Source: Ancylostoma caninum
Lineage: Eukaryota > Nematoda > Chromadorea > Rhabditida > Ancylostomatidae
Length of the DNA stretch: 64,000 nucleotides
Direction: 5' to 3'
Assembly (NCBI GenBank): GCA_037903475.1
Contig: JBAJFG010000479.1
Span: 2,900,501-2,964,500, forward strand
In this document: in pieces, positions 1 to 12,778 of the stretch
How positions within the stretch are numbered: position 1 is the first letter of the stretch
Layout of the letters: each line of letters starts with the position of its first letter
The notes under the pieces: generated by a model
What the model saw: the letters and a program-made list of their open reading frames with translations, nothing else
What the model was told of the DNA's origin: nothing
The model's database searches: none
Program-made: the position numbers and the translations under genes

Positions 1-1755
1 AATAGTCACCCACCCAGGGCACATAAGATGAAGTCGAATGCGTGGCGCATCCCACAAACTGAGATTGATTAACGCCGACCACTTTCTTCTTTATCCTTTA
101 TCTCTCTCGGAAGCCAAATTTGAGCGCTTTCGCCTGGCCTTCTGAGCACAACCCAAATGAGTCGGTCTTCGTGCGCCCGGCTCCGACACGTCTTCGCACA
201 GAACACGTGGATCTTTCTGCACTAGAAGGAGCATCAAAAAAAAAAAAAAGGAAAAGACGTCGAGTTATTGAATACGCAAATGGTTTGGGTTTCGGAAGCT
301 CAATCATTAGTGACAAACAATTCTTACAATTCACTCAACCTCGACAAGTGCAAGTGACATCACAATTGTGCTTCTCGGCCATCTTTTACTACCACTAATG
401 ACCCAAGACCTGAGTGTGTTATTGTAACAACCCATATAACACCACTGTGCGAATCATGCATAAAGGACACTAATGTGGCAGAACCAAAACCAGTTACCAA
501 TTTGCTATCAATAGTGTAAAGAAAAACGAAACAAGACAGTAGGTTCTAATATTTACGTCAGGGCTGACCAATCCAAAAGGTTAGGATCTCCAAATCGCAT
601 CACAGGAACAGGATCAACGGAAGTGTTTGCTGAGCTGATATCTGCTCTAATCGTTGTTACTCTTCACTTTGCGCATAACTAAACATGAACATATATTTGA
701 TTCCCAAATTCATACAAAGAACATTTGGTGAACAAATCGGAAACTCACAACACAGAAAACCCAATGTTGTGAAATCTTGCACTTTGTCACAATTTCGCTC
801 GGATTGTAATTTTTTCAAAAGGCTGGTGTTTTGTATCTAGGAGCGAACAACGTAATGAATACGTTCGGAAGCGAATATTCGATGTCAAATAATTCGAAAA
901 ATTGGATGCTCCAACAACAGAGACCAGCAGAACTCCAGGGAAGGTAAGAAGGGTTACAAAGCTCTATATGTCGAATATTCGAATCGGTTCCTACGTACTT
1001 AATTGATTTTATTGAAATATCTCTTGTTTGGTTCAGTACATATAATGCGGCCAGGACAGCCATTCATGAATATTGTAAAGTCCCCATAGCCTAACTATAT
1101 ATAACCCCTTCTTCCAGGTAGGATGAAATCATAGAACCAATTACACCTTGAAACCCGATTAAAAACTGTTTTAGCCACATCATGCGAACAAAATTTGCTC
1201 CAAGGCTTCACCTAAATCTCCTGTCCTATTATGTACCAGAATCGAAACTAAATTTTAACCTAGCCAATACCAAAGGATACTCGACAAGAATAAAGAGGTA
1301 TAACTGAATTTGACTCGCGGAAAGCGAACTATTTTCCAAATCCACGCTGTGACCATTGATTTCCTTGGAAATTTCAGATACGATGTCGATATAAACGACT
1401 CATGGAGCAAGTCCAACAAAAATATCAAATTCTACATTTTATTTACGCAGTAAAAAATTTTACTAGCAGTGATAGTGTCCTCGGTCTGAAGTGGTAAAAT
1501 CTGCACTTGACAAACACGATATCAACCCGACGTATACGAGATAACAATGGTATTAATTACAATCGAGGAAAAACATCTGTAAAACCTGGAAGCGATGCTC
1601 AATTAACTCTTTAAGTGTAAGAAAGATAACAAAAACTGGCAAACAGTCACGCTAAATTATAATACAAAAACGAGAAAGTTCTGAAGATTCAGCACAATAG
1701 CATTGTGAAAAAAATCTATTCCGGATGTGTTTACAAGTTATACGTAGAAATGTGT
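1..1755. other. Gene-free stretch, 3' flank of the first gene
   Basis: I see no convincing exon here. The stretch is AT-rich with a short homopurine run (about 235-260). Between about 865 and 990 it carries several copies of the palindromic words AATATTCG and TTCGAA, the same motif that makes up patches in klp-6 introns. An open frame at 120-398 (plus) ends in a Lys/Arg run and lacks an ATG, so I do not call it a gene. Confidence 0.5.
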
Positions 1756-4700
1756 CTAATCATCGATATTCAATAACTTCATCCTAAGCACATATGAGTG
1801 CACCTCCATCTCTTTCGAACTTTTCCTTTCGTCGTCATTTAACTGCAGCTGAATAAGCTGATCATAGAAACCACTAACCAGTGTGATCAGCGATGCGAGT
1901 TCACCAAAACTGAAAAAAAAACTTGAGGATAGCCTACTCCATGCAAGAAATAATCGTTCTAGATAGAAAGACTCCATTCTGATGACTCACCAAAGCAAAC
2001 CACTTATTAGAGGCTAAATGAACGTAAAAAGCGCATAATATACAGCTCAAGAAAGGGCAAATAGTGGCTGAAATCACTGAAAACGTAGGATTAAGAGAGG
2101 TAGGGTGATAAATTTCTAAAAAAATACGAGATTGAACGGTGCACTTACATTAGCATTGGGCTCAGCTCCAGCAGCTTGCTCAACATTTGTATCTGTTTTG
2201 TGATCAGCAGAGCCTGTGTTCAATCCAGAGGTGGAGGATGTAGTTCCACTCTGGCTGGTGTAAATCTGAATAGAGTATGCATAGAAGTATGTCACCTAAG
2301 ACAGTTACATTTGAGAGGAATCACTGCTCTTCGGTTTCAGTATAACATGAAAGAAACGCACAACGATCAAGTTCTCGCAACATTACCCCAAATACCAAGC
2401 AGTAACCAGTTATGACTAAAAAAAATCTCCTAGCAAAGCTTAAAGCAGAAACTAACCGTTCGCGATGCTTTAGCCCGATCGGCTACAATAAACCTAGTTC
2501 CTCCAACGACAAATCGAGGCGCTGTGATTATTTTTGCTCCGGCTTGCGGCCTTGCAGCTGACGAAACGGTGCGAATGATCCTCATCACTCCCGGTCGTGG
2601 AGCCCCTCGGGAATCGTCACTACCCGATCCTCCCGACTGGATATCGAATTTGTACGGCAATGGCATATGGGGCGATCTTTCATCGCGTGCATTGTGGTGG
2701 TCGCGGTGGTCAACATCTTTAGATCCTGCAAAAGAACTGTCCGGGTGTAGTCAGTTTTGTTCGTGAAAAATGCAATACAACACAATATGTTAGGGTAACT
2801 GGCAGCAACAGCCATCCAGCTAGATTCAAATGGCAGAGAGATAATTCCTGCCTACGAAAACACAAAGAAAATGAAGAAAAAAACTGGAAGACGTACGAGA
2901 AGAAGAAGACGCCCCAGATATGCGTTTAGGAGAGTCATCAGGGTCTTCGCTCGCCCGAGCCGCAGACTCACTCGCTTTTGCTGCAGCCTCCGCAGCTGCT
3001 TTGTCCTTCTACAAGACAAAATTTTTCCAAAACAAGCCATATCGTCAAATGTAGGGAATATACCGGATTTATATGGATAATCAGATTCTGCACAGTTTCC
3101 ACCAATGTACTCAATCTCGCCTCCACAGAAAGTAGATGCCTAAACTCAGATGAAATCAAACGGCTAAACGACAAACAAACTCAAAACAACAAACTTCTTC
3201 ATGCCAGGAACCACTTTCTTGCAGACGTTGCAGCATTCTGCCAGTGTGCAGGAGGTTGTGGGTCGGGCAGTAGGAGTGAACAACGGCTCATCGACTATTC
3301 TAACCAAGTCGCTCTGGAAACCTAGTTCATAGTTGCTGACGTGTTGGATGCACAAGTAAGTTTATTACCACTGGAGTAGCTGCAGTCGAAAGGTTGCTAA
3401 GAGCAGCAGCAAGAGATGGTTGCTGAGCTGGTGGTTGCTGCTCGGGTTCTTGGAAGTGCTGGGGTTCTTGGAAGCGCAGTGCTTCTCCGTACTGCTGGCC
3501 GAACGCTTCTCCCTCATCTACGGGTTCCGTTTTGATTATAGGCGCTGATTCTTCCTTGCGAACTTCGAAAAGAGAAGGTCGCTCATCATAAGACGGTTCA
3601 CTTCCCATCAGTGTGGATACATCAATCCCTTCTGAAATACACTTTCTAGAGCGATAGCTATGGTCATATTCAACGTTTACTGGTAAACGGACCAGGTGAA
3701 AAGGCGGACAAAGGTTTTGAAGCGTTGTTCAAAGAAAATACCTGGCGATTCCGTGACTCTCGCAGTCGCAGATGCGCCTTCATGCCGATCTGCATCTGTC
3801 GCGAATTCGCCCGAATTTTGAGTTGGTGGTGGGTTGTTAGGACGTACAAGAGATGTGGGAATTCTCTGAAGTAGAATGCGATTAAGGCAAGAATGAAGGA
3901 TTGAATGAAAGGACTAAATATTTAGCCTATCTAATAAATAAATGAAATTAGGAGTTGAAACTTGTGAAATTGATGTATTAAGAATTTACATCCGAAGTCA
4001 AGAACGACTAACGTTTAAGTTGCGTATCTAGTCATTAGGTGAGTTTTTTTTTCATTAAATATAGCAATTCTCAGAATTGAACCACAAATCCAAAGCATTC
4101 ACCCTTGTAGCAATCCTGGCCAATTTTCCGTTTGCCAATCTAACAATCTTCGGACGAGAGCTTGTAAGCACTTCCCCCACAGGTCGCAAACCATCGGGAC
4201 GTATGCTTGTACGCGAATCCAATGCCACTAGCTTTCCACTAGATGTGCGCCAGAAGCGTACTGTACCTTCTAAATGACAAGTTGACACTAACTGAACACG
4301 GTACAACAACTTTTGAAAAATCCAGTCAAACAAAATGAGCTTTTGTCATAATGTGTATGAATAACCGCGCACATCAAAACGAAAAAAAGATGGATGTGAC
4401 ACTTATCTAAAGCAAATGTGAGTAGGAATTCCTTTTTAGAATGCACTTTTTGTCATTCTAACACCGGTAAAGTTTTGTTTAGGAAGTAGAAGTGAGATAA
4501 AATTTTACTACATCAATAGTGAAGTGTGTTACCTTTCCGTCCATTGCTGATATGCTGTAGGTCCGGTTGCGGGAGAGCCCCATCACTTTCACCCTCCTTT
4601 ACATCTTTATAGGCACGTTTGAGTATCAGCGGTGGTCCTAAATGAAACTTTCATTGATAAGAAATGAAATGCAGCGACAAACAAAAAACTTCATAAAACG

Positions 4701-6427
4701 TTCATGAATGAGAGCTATCAATATGATTTACGTGAATTGATTTTTTAAAACTGTTATTTCTGATTAACTGAAATTTTTGAAATTCATACGTGAGCGGATG
4801 CTCCAATTTCCTTACTGCATTTTTGCTCTAGTACTTCGCGAACATTTCTTTTTTCAAAAATATTGGACTGTTCCACATTTTTTCATTCCACTCAAGAGAT
4901 CTAATCATTTCAATGACTTTTGTGTTAGGTATTAGACTTCGAAAGCTCCATGCCAGTGGTTATTGGTTTTATAGCATGTTTTTTTCAATTCTATATGATT
5001 GTGCGCAGCATCCTCAAAATCGAAATTTAACTGCGCCAGATTGTCATGTAATTGTTAACTGTAGCACACCGAAATAGTCACTAAAAGATCAATAAGCACG
5101 CTATTTTAACGAATATGTAACGTCGAAATCATGAATATGTAAGTTCTATTGTTCGAAAGCAAGGAACAGATTTATATGAGAAAAATGATTTTTGTTCCAC
5201 CTAGAAAGCGCGTTTTTAAATACAAGATAAGGAGAGGAAAATATAAGAATTGAAACACAGGATCGCTACGTATTGCGAGTTTTAAAAATGTTGGTCAGGG
5301 AGGAACCGCCATGTACCTGACTGACATTTCTGAAATCGCGCACAAGAACGGCGCCGGAGTGTTTTCTTTTCAAAAACATTTGGAAGTTCTCTCTTTACGC
5401 CAGAAAACATCTTTCCTACATAAACTTATCTGTTCTTTTGGAATCGCGAAGCAGTTTTTGTATTTATATAAAACTGGTACGCTACTAAATCTTCTATGGC
5501 CAATTAGGGTGCTAAATTCAACAATTATACAAAAAAATAGGGTTCTAAGAGATCACGAATGTTCTAAGTGGAATTGAAAAAGCTTCAATTTCATGCTGAT
5601 TAAGTAGCGCGAATCCATGTCTAACTCCCGAGCCCAGTGAAACGACGAGAGATGTTCTCCAAATGAAGAAAAATGTGGGATAGCAACGCAAACCTAATCA
5701 GAAGATACATGCAGAGCAACAGAACAGTCGAATGAGTCGGAAAAGCAGCAATGAGGAGGATCTGAGCGACCGTATTAGCCAAAATAGTGGGATTTCAGAA
5801 ATGTCAGTCAGGAATTAATGCGTTCTAGCAATAAATGTCTGGTTCACCGAAATAACAAATTGTAAGATTCCAGTTGAATAGAAAATTTGTCGTTCTAACC
5901 GCCAAACAAAAAAGAAAAAGAAAGAAAGGTCCAGAAAGGTATTCCCTTCACTTATTGGGTAGAACGTTAAACAGGCAAAAAAATCTCAGTAACAGCAAAG
6001 AACGAGGAGGAAAAACATACTCTTTTCCGGGATAACAACCCTTCTCAAAGCAACCTTCGCAGTGGGAACTTCTGGAGCCTGATCAGGATTTCTAATGCAA
6101 TACGACGGAACAAAACGATTGGGAACAACCTAAACGTCAAAATCGAACTGTCAAAGTAGAAAAAAAGCACAGAGACCAAACACAAAGTGCGAGCATGAAC
6201 TACTCGCAAATTCACGAATAATTACACATAAACGATGACAAACCACCGGTTTCGGGTCGAATGTGCTGCGTTTGAAGAATTCTCGTCTCTTCCTGGGTGG
6301 CTCGAAATCGACGTCTTCCGCCCTCAAAATATAGTGAATTTACGGGCATCACACTTTAAAACACGGTATGAAACTTCAGAACCGACTTGATAGCTGCGAT
6401 TAAATCCTCTGTAGAACCTCCGGACAT
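1756..6427 (-). CDS. Unrecognised multi-exon protein, probably nuclear
   Basis: I do not recognise this gene. Exon 1 (6383-6427) starts MSGGSTEDLIAAIK. The next exon holds a basic cluster PPRKRREFFKR that could be a nuclear localisation signal. Further exons lie near 6130-6018, 4637-4520, 4262-4090, 3870-3740, 3635-3370 (with IIKTEP, a match to the SUMO consensus, and a Gln/Pro-rich stretch), 3020-2911 (Ala-rich, then Ser-rich), 2725-2460 (VMRIIRTVSSAARP and VVGGTRFIVADR, the best ordered part), 2270-2150 (Ser/Thr-rich) and a last exon at 1910-1756 ending MKLLNIDD. Splice phases join the first six exons in one frame; later joins are less sure. The mix of short ordered blocks with low-complexity linkers suggests a chromatin or transcription protein, but this is inference. 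An intron of about 1.4 kb lies at 4638-6017. Confidence 0.7.
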
Positions 6428-7740
6428 CGTCACATCGACGAACAGCACATGTACGACGTAAACGCAGCAGACTGCTGCGTTATTTGTCGTTCGGCGGCAA
6501 TCGCACGCAATCGATTACTGTACATCGTGGCGGGACCGCCGCGCCACGGGTCCCGGCGGGATACGGTAGCGCGTGTTCACTGTTCACAACACGCTATTCT
6601 ACGGCTATGTTCGTGAATGTGCTTTCAGTAGAAACGTGATGGGTTGTGTTAGTGCCCTTAAATAGTGAAGTTTAGCAGTAGGATGGAGATGCGTATGGTT
6701 CTTAGCGGTGCTTTTGCTAGGTTTTCCGTCCTTCTCCGGGTTTCCGTCTACTTCTTACCCTTTTTAAGTTGCCTTGTGCATTTTATTAAATAGATGGAGG
6801 GTTATGGCTCTCATTTTTTTGAAAGGATGTAGGAATCAGTGCTTTTGTTACTTCGCTTTCTTCAGTTGCCTAATAATTTAGCTGCTCTTGGTGGTGCTTC
6901 TCGAAGCAAGTGAGTTTTTCTGGGAATTTTATCAGGGAAAGTCAAAAAAGTTTCTCACAGTGGCTAGCACCGCATACATATGGGAAGAGATGTAGCAGGT
7001 TCCAAAAACGACAAGAGTTAGAGTTCCATGCACAATACTGCAATTTCTAGGCTAAACAGTAAGCGTCTAGGTTCTGTCTTCTTGTCGAGACGTACCGCAG
7101 TTTTCATGCTCTCCCTTTTTTTCTATACATAATTTCTCTTCCATCTCGGGACCGTGACGAGACCGCGTCGCAGAGGCGCACCTTTGTAGGTAGTGCTGCT
7201 CGTCAGTACATGTCAGTGGTGATTTTCAGCTCCAGTATATTCATTTTAAAAATAGCGGGCTTTAGAGTTTCTGTTCGGAAAGTAAATCAAAAATTCTGTA
7301 GCGCAGGACTAGTGTGTGTAGACCGTTTCAAAAACGACGATAGTTGAGTATTTGTGCCTAAGATATATATGCATTTCTTGTTTGCCTCTTTGGATGCAGC
7401 ACTATTTCTCGCGTTCGAGAGGTAAACCATGCATCTAAGAGATATTGATGTGCTACCAGGTGGTCGCAACTTCACCTGTACACTATAGCTAAGGGATTTG
7501 TTCTTTTTTTTTTTGGTTCAAGTAGGGCAAAGTGAGAAAAATTCCAATCCCCACTTCAACGACACAAGTGAATCGGGCATCGCATAATTACGGAATGCTC
7601 TCATTGTCAAGTTCGAAGCGGACGCGCTTCACCATCAGTTTGGGCAGGTTATAATGGTGAGCAAAAGGATCAACTGAGAATGAGAACGCTGAGATCGATG
7701 AAATGTGCAGATTTGCAATCAATGACTGTCGGCATGCATG
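6428..7740. other. Upstream region of the first gene, no exons seen
   Basis: The first 200 bases are GC-rich (around 6470-6570) compared with the AT-rich surroundings, as often seen at worm promoters, and lie directly upstream of the ATG at 6427. The rest holds no convincing coding exon. A short piece at about 7335-7385 resembles 46525-46570 (shared word GTTGAGTATTTGTGCCTA), so it is probably part of a dispersed repeat. Confidence 0.4.
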
Positions 7741-7830
7741 GGTCGAATGCATCATTGAGATTATGTACCCAAGGTAAACATCCCCAAATTTACCCATAGT
7801 GGACACCGACGTCATCACGTTTACCCTGGA
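7741..7830 (-). repeat. Copy of the GGGTAAATTTGGG dispersed repeat
   Basis: On the minus strand this reads GGGTAAATTTGGGGATGTTT, then an ACC-TTGGGTA block and TCTCAATGATGCATT. The same order of blocks recurs at about 10183, 29910, 31250, 34203, 35030, 35385, 35660 and 37510, so this is a dispersed repeat family. Confidence 0.6.
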
Positions 7831-7886
7831 TGTTCTCAATGTTGCACTCAAAAAATTGTTTAAGACCCACTCAGACCCATATTCGA

Positions 7887-7920
7887 TTATCCATTTATTC
7901 ATTTATTCATTTATTCGTTA
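7887..7920. repeat. (ATTTATTC)n microsatellite, possible retroelement tail
   Basis: Four imperfect copies of an 8-base unit. On the minus strand this is GAATAAAT repeated, about 900 bases downstream of the LINE reverse transcriptase stop at 8817. Several LINE clades end in short tandem repeats, so it could be that element's 3' tail (inference). Confidence 0.45.
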
Positions 7921-8816
7921 CACCAAAAGTGGTGTGCCGATCACTACAGATATTGCCAGGAAATGAAAATGTCGATGAACCTTAGAGCAAATTATCAGAG
8001 CAGCTTGTGACAGCCTAAGCACTAAAAGAAAAAGATGATGAACTAGGACTTGACTTGGTTGCATGACTGACTAATTATTGCGATGAACCATTGAGGTGTA
8101 ATTTATCTCTTCTAAAAGATCTATAGTGGTACCAGTACTGAATAACCTACAGCTCAGAGCCAGACTGGTTCTGAGTTAACATTTGCAGTGGTGTTTTTAA
8201 GCTTTACAGGGAAAAAGCAAATGTAAGTAATCATAGGGCTGCAAAAGCTGCAAAAGCTGCAAACGCTGAGAGGGCATAAGACCTTAGAGATAATCACGCA
8301 CTGAGAACGCAACTGGACTAGCCATTCAGGGGCGGACGCGGAAGCGACTCTTTGATCTGGTACGAACCCCTGGCGTAAGCTCAGCGGGATGCTGGCCGGC
8401 TCTTAACCCCTACCCACGTTGCAGATACAATCAAGGGAAGGAAGGTGTTAGAGTTAAGAAATCCGTAATTTGTGCTCTGCAAAGGAATGGTTTCACATAC
8501 ACCACATCCAAAATGTTAGATCTATTTCTAATATTAGTAGCACGTCACATCATAGTGACAGGTCGAAAGATTAATAGAGAGGTACCACAGCAAAGAGCGA
8601 ACGAGTTAGTTAGAAGAAACGAGAAAAAAGCAACCAAGCCGAGCCATGCAGATACAGTTAGAAGTGACATAACATTGGACCTAGTTAGAAAAAACACGAA
8701 CAAAACAAAACGAAACAAAGAACAAAAAGTAACATGCGAAAGAGGAAACATTCTATCCCTGGAAAGCAAAAGCAGATCACGAAGAAGAGACTCGTAAAGG
8801 AGAACACTATCGCAGC

Positions 8817-10187
8817 CTAAACATCTTCAATATTTAGAACATCAAGTACATTAATTTTGGATAATTTCTTTCTAAAATCTCTTGAAGTGGCACTGGACAG
8901 CACTTCGCTGGGTAGTAATTTGATCCAGCGTGAAACCCTGAAGAAAAAGGAGTTGAAAATAGTCGGTAACTGTTTAGGACCAACTTTCTTATGATGCATA
9001 CTTAAACCGTAAGTACGTCCACTCGTTGGACGGAAGGACCAATACTTGCTTGCGTTGAGTTTTACTTCTTTCCGTAGTATTCGAAAGCAAAATATTAGAT
9101 CATTGACCACTCGTCTGTACTTAAAGGCAGAGGGCCACCTCGTTCTGCGTGTTGGATTTACCAACATATCCTAGACCTTCACATCATGTTGATCCCTGGG
9201 ATATACATCAACAGGCACAGAAGCGACGAAATCCCCATTTTTGAAAGGCTCGAACTGGATAAAAATTTGGAGCCCGGAGGCGGATCGCTCCAAGCTGTGC
9301 TGGCTGCCTGCCACGGCTGCCGCGTCGGTCAACGAGTCTTGGCCTGTCCAATCGATAAGATCAACGGCTTCACATGTCAACTCGGGTTGGCAAACTGTTA
9401 CAGACCCCGTCCTGGAAGACGGGTTTATAGACCATTCTGAGACAATTTATGTATACCGTTGGAACCATCGCGCCGAGTAGATGCAGAATCTGCTGTTAGC
9501 TGAACTACGAAAATGAGGTGGACCTCTGCCTTTAAGGCTTTTCAGTTTTAGAATTCCGAGTCTAGACTTGTACGGCGGAAGCGATTCAGGATAACCAGAA
9601 TTTGGGAAGCATCTGTAGAAAACTATTCTAGTGAAGGTTTTCTGAACTTGTTCAATCCTGTGAATAAGTTTCTTACGAAATGGACTCCAAATAGGAGAAG
9701 AGTACTCCGAATGGGGGAGCACATAGGCTTTGTAAAGGCGCAACAAAATATTGGGGTCATGACAATAAGTATTGCGCAGGATAATGAAGAGCGAAGCCAA
9801 TGCTTTTTTGACTATGCTTCCAACATGAGGGGCAAAAGTGAGTGAGTCGTCCACGATTACCCCGAGATCTCTTGCATAGTCCAAGTACTGAATCAGGTTA
9901 CCACTACATTCGTACGAAATCTGCGGGGTATTACCAAAGTGCATTGCAACGATCTTGGAGGGGTTTAGGGGCAGGCCTATGTCATCTGACCACTGCATCA
10001 TTTTCTGGATCGCTAAAGACATCGCTGCTGAGGCAGTGGACTGCTCGTTAGGTTTATAAGAGATGTAAATTTTTATATCGTCAGCAAACATTTGCACTCT
10101 CAAGTTGGGATGAGTCTTCAAGTAACCGGGAAGTTCAGCAGTGAAAACTAGGAAGAGTAGGGGAGAAAGAACTCCCCCTTGTCCAGG
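8817..10187 (-). pseudogene. LINE-type reverse transcriptase remnant, interrupted by a MITE
   Basis: Reads on the minus strand from PGQGGVLSPLLFLVF (the usual PQGSVLSPLLF motif of non-LTR reverse transcriptases), through MFADDIKIY (the catalytic Y/FADD box), LPLNPSKIVAMHFG and YLDYARDLGVIVDDSL, to the C-terminal thumb-like region with IWSPFRKKLIHRIEQVQK. The frame is broken at LKLKSLK by a 415-bp TTAA-flanked element (9121-9535) and resumes at YRRVVNDLIFCFRILRKE, running to a stop at 8817. The 5' part (endonuclease and N-terminal RT) is missing: sequence upstream of 10187 is an unrelated short repeat. This is a dead 5'-truncated LINE; the clade (CR1/Jockey-like) is my guess from the motif style. 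Confidence 0.88.
9121..9535. mobile_element. TTAA-flanked MITE (piggyBac-like), copy 1
   Basis: Begins TTAAAGGCAGAGGGCCACCT and ends AGGTGGACCTCTGCCTTTAA: terminal inverted repeats of about 17 bases bounded by TTAA on both sides, the target duplication of the piggyBac superfamily. It sits inside a reverse transcriptase reading frame that rejoins across it, so it is a genuine insertion. A second copy lies at 34600-35014 in the opposite orientation. No transposase is encoded; short internal ORFs are shared by chance. Confidence 0.88.
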
Positions 10188-10256
10188 GTAAACGTGTTAA
10201 CACCCCCAAATTAGGGGGTAAATTTGGAGCATTAACACGTTTATCGTGGGTAAATC
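10183..10256. repeat. Short inverted repeat, GGGTAAA family
   Basis: GGGTAAACGTGTTAACAC is followed by a near-mirror reading towards ACACGTTTATCGTGGGTAAA, with CCCCAAATTAGGGGGTAAAT in the middle. It abuts the truncated end of the reverse transcriptase and matches the dispersed GGGTAAATTTGGG family. Confidence 0.6.
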
Positions 10257-12640
10257 GCGTGCGAGTGGGCTCAAGCTACTGAAGTCCTGTAAAGGTTCGT
10301 TTTTTAATCGATATTGAGGGCACTCTCAAACTTAAAGCATTGAGGTATGGATTTGAGTGTATGGTTGACCCCCGTATTCTTACCTAAATCACCGTTCAGC
10401 TCGGTTCTGCTCCCGTTCGCGGTCACGTTCCCTACACACGTTATCTTATCTACGGTGTGTCAATGCAGTTTTCTGATGCAGCTGCTTATTCATCCAACCC
10501 GTGACGTTTTGACCCAGGCTACGAATTTTCGACGATTTCGATGGAAATTTATCTGAATATTTCTCTGGCAAGGACAAACACCAAGGCAGTTGCGCGGATT
10601 CGATTGACCTTTCTTTAGCGATTTGATCTCTTTTACTGAACAACCGCTCTCCACTGCATTTTTGCTATAAAAAAATTTTATAGCGAAGTTTTGCATCGTT
10701 TAACGAGTCCGATCGACCATGTGTTAACTCGCAGACGGACAAACACGCTAAAAGCCTCCACTTAGGCCCGGCACATCCTTCGCGAAAAACAACATGCCCT
10801 ACTAGATGCGCCAAGTGTTATTGACTCATCATTTTGGTGGTAGAGCAACCTGATCTTTAGACGAATCCGGCAATCTTCTGGCGTAGCAGCATCTCACTCT
10901 TCTTCCTTTGCCGCTATATATTCGGAGTTTTTTTTTGTACTAGCACAAGTTAATGTGGGTAGTATTCCAACCAGTGAAATCGGCTTTAGTTTGTTTCAAA
11001 TGCGACGGTAATTGAGTACCGTGAATATAGGGTATTACCCTCGCCGCTCTCTTCATATGTTTGCTTTCTCGCTTTCGTTTCTTCTTTAACATCTTCTCAA
11101 CTACAGTGGACGTCAATGGCTGTGGCCCATCCGCGACCTCGAGAAGGATGCCGCGCAACCGTGTCGCGCGTGCCATAACCGATGTCTTCTGCTGATGTTA
11201 TGCTATTTCTGGCACCTTTTCTTTCCGTTTCAAGGATTTTGGACCAAATCGGGGAGAAAAGCGCCTAAGGATAGCATCCCGACGGCAGACGATACCGATG
11301 CCGGTGCGCGCGGTTGCGCGGCGTGCTTCTCGAGGCCGCGGATGGGCCACCGTCATTGACGTCCACTGTACCTTTCCTAGTGGAACACACCACATTTATG
11401 TACAATACCGGTCAATCCTTATGCATCACAGAATGTTATATGCTGTCTGGTTTGCCGCGTCGCACCAGCCAAGCGGTGTGCATCGATGTGATGTGTGATG
11501 CTCTGGTTGTCGGACGCAGCCCATATGAGTGTTTTGCTTGTGTTTTGACCGAAGCACTCCAATGAAATAAGACAAAGATATAATCTGTCCGAAACGACGA
11601 GGCCGCCCACGCACGCGGGGGTCGAGAGGCGGCGCGGCTGGGACGGATGCTGTTGGCTGCCACGTCGTCCACGTCACAGCCAAATCATTGGTCAGTACCA
11701 TGAAGATAACGATGAAACGTGATACGCAGATCAGGGATGATGACGTTGAGCGCTGGCAAACGTGGCAGCTTCTCGATCTCCGCGTGCGTAGGCGGACTCG
11801 TCGTTTCGGAAAGACTATATGAGAAAAGGTGGAAAACAGCGTCCAGCAACAGTATCCTGGTGGTCTGTCGCGCCGCGTAGGTGATGCGGCGCGGAGGGCC
11901 TTGCGAGCGGTAATCTGTAATGCGAGAGTGGTTGACCGACGCAACACCGTAATTCTTACTGGAGAAGTCACTGCGGTGATCGGATTGTGGCAAATATTGA
12001 TTCTTGTGGATAGTCACCACATTATTTTACGGCTTATCCTTGTGTCACTATTTTGATCTCTCTCTATCTCACTTCTCACATTCACTCTGTTGCCCTGCTC
12101 TTCCACCCTTCCCCCCCCCCCCCAGTAATATGAGTGTAAAGTGAAGTTTTGATCGGGTTAAAGTGCTTTCTTTTTTGAAAAAAAAATCATATTTCACTGT
12201 TGGGAAACGCACGTGATCGCTGATGTACTATATGTAAGTGCAGATACAGAGCTAGTCAGAGCTGTTATTTTCGTAACATCTTCTCTATTTCACTCCAATA
12301 GGAGATCACAAAGATACTTTTGATCACCTATAACTATTTTGGGAGATTTGGCCGCTTACCGCTTGCTTTTCTGGCCAGCTTGTTCGAATACTGCATACTT
12401 TCCTGCATTCACTCTTTCTCTTTTACCTCACCAATTCGTTTCATTGCTAAAACGGATTATGGAAGGCGTGAAGTATTCCTTACTATTGGGTAAGTGTTTC
12501 CGGTTTTCTGCTGCGATCCTTTTGAACCAGCTGAAATCGGAAGAACTGCAACAGAAAACATTCTTTCGAATCCTCTAATCTCTGCGCCTCTCGTTTCTTA
12601 ACCACACGATCGGGATCTCTTTTTACTGCGGTCCTTCCGA
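10257..12640. other. Gene-free, partly GC-rich repeat region
   Basis: No exon can be supported. The segment 11000-12030 is more GC-rich than its surroundings and holds Arg-rich open frames on both strands, which I read as non-coding repeat. It contains the inverted repeat at 11104-11370 and a block at 11861-11925 (GTCGCGCCGCGTAGGTGATG) that recurs in diverged form at about 20557 and 30590. A C-run lies at 12111-12123. Confidence 0.5.
11104..11370. repeat. Inverted repeat with roughly 70-bp arms
   Basis: The left arm (11104-11175, CAGTGGACGTCAATGGCTGT...) is complementary to the right arm (11299-11370, ...CATTGACGTCCACTG) with few mismatches, leaving a spacer of about 120 bases. Parts of the spacer also pair weakly. 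This looks like a palindromic non-autonomous transposon or a head-to-head duplication. Confidence 0.7.
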
Positions 12641-12647
12641 CATTTTG

Positions 12648-12778
12648 CTACATTTATAGTGCATCGGAGTTGGATCCAGTCGGATAACAAATGATACATA
12701 TTGATCGTCGTTATCCGACGATCGACACGTACCATACGTAATCCGACGGGATCGGACTCCGATGAACTATAAATGTAG
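12648..12778. mobile_element. Palindromic MITE with CTACATTTATAGT termini
   Basis: Starts CTACATTTATAGTGCATCGG and ends ATGAACTATAAATGTAG, with further complementary words (GATCCAGTCGGATAAC against the GATCGG side and GTTATCCGACGATCGA). The element is flanked on both sides by TTTG, a possible 4-bp target duplication. A half copy with the same end lies at 46895-46960. Confidence 0.72.

Noticed and set aside
120..398. 92-codon open frame with a Lys/Arg run
   Set aside because: No ATG at the head, no acceptor in front, and the basic run comes from a poly-A stretch.
8513..8797. 94-codon plus-strand ORF with many Lys/Arg
   Set aside because: It lies in the probable 3' tail of the minus-strand LINE and has low-complexity composition.
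11426..11971. 181-codon open frame on the minus strand
   Set aside because: Arg- and Pro-rich translation in a GC-rich repeat block, overlapped by other long frames in different phases; no domain and no splice context.
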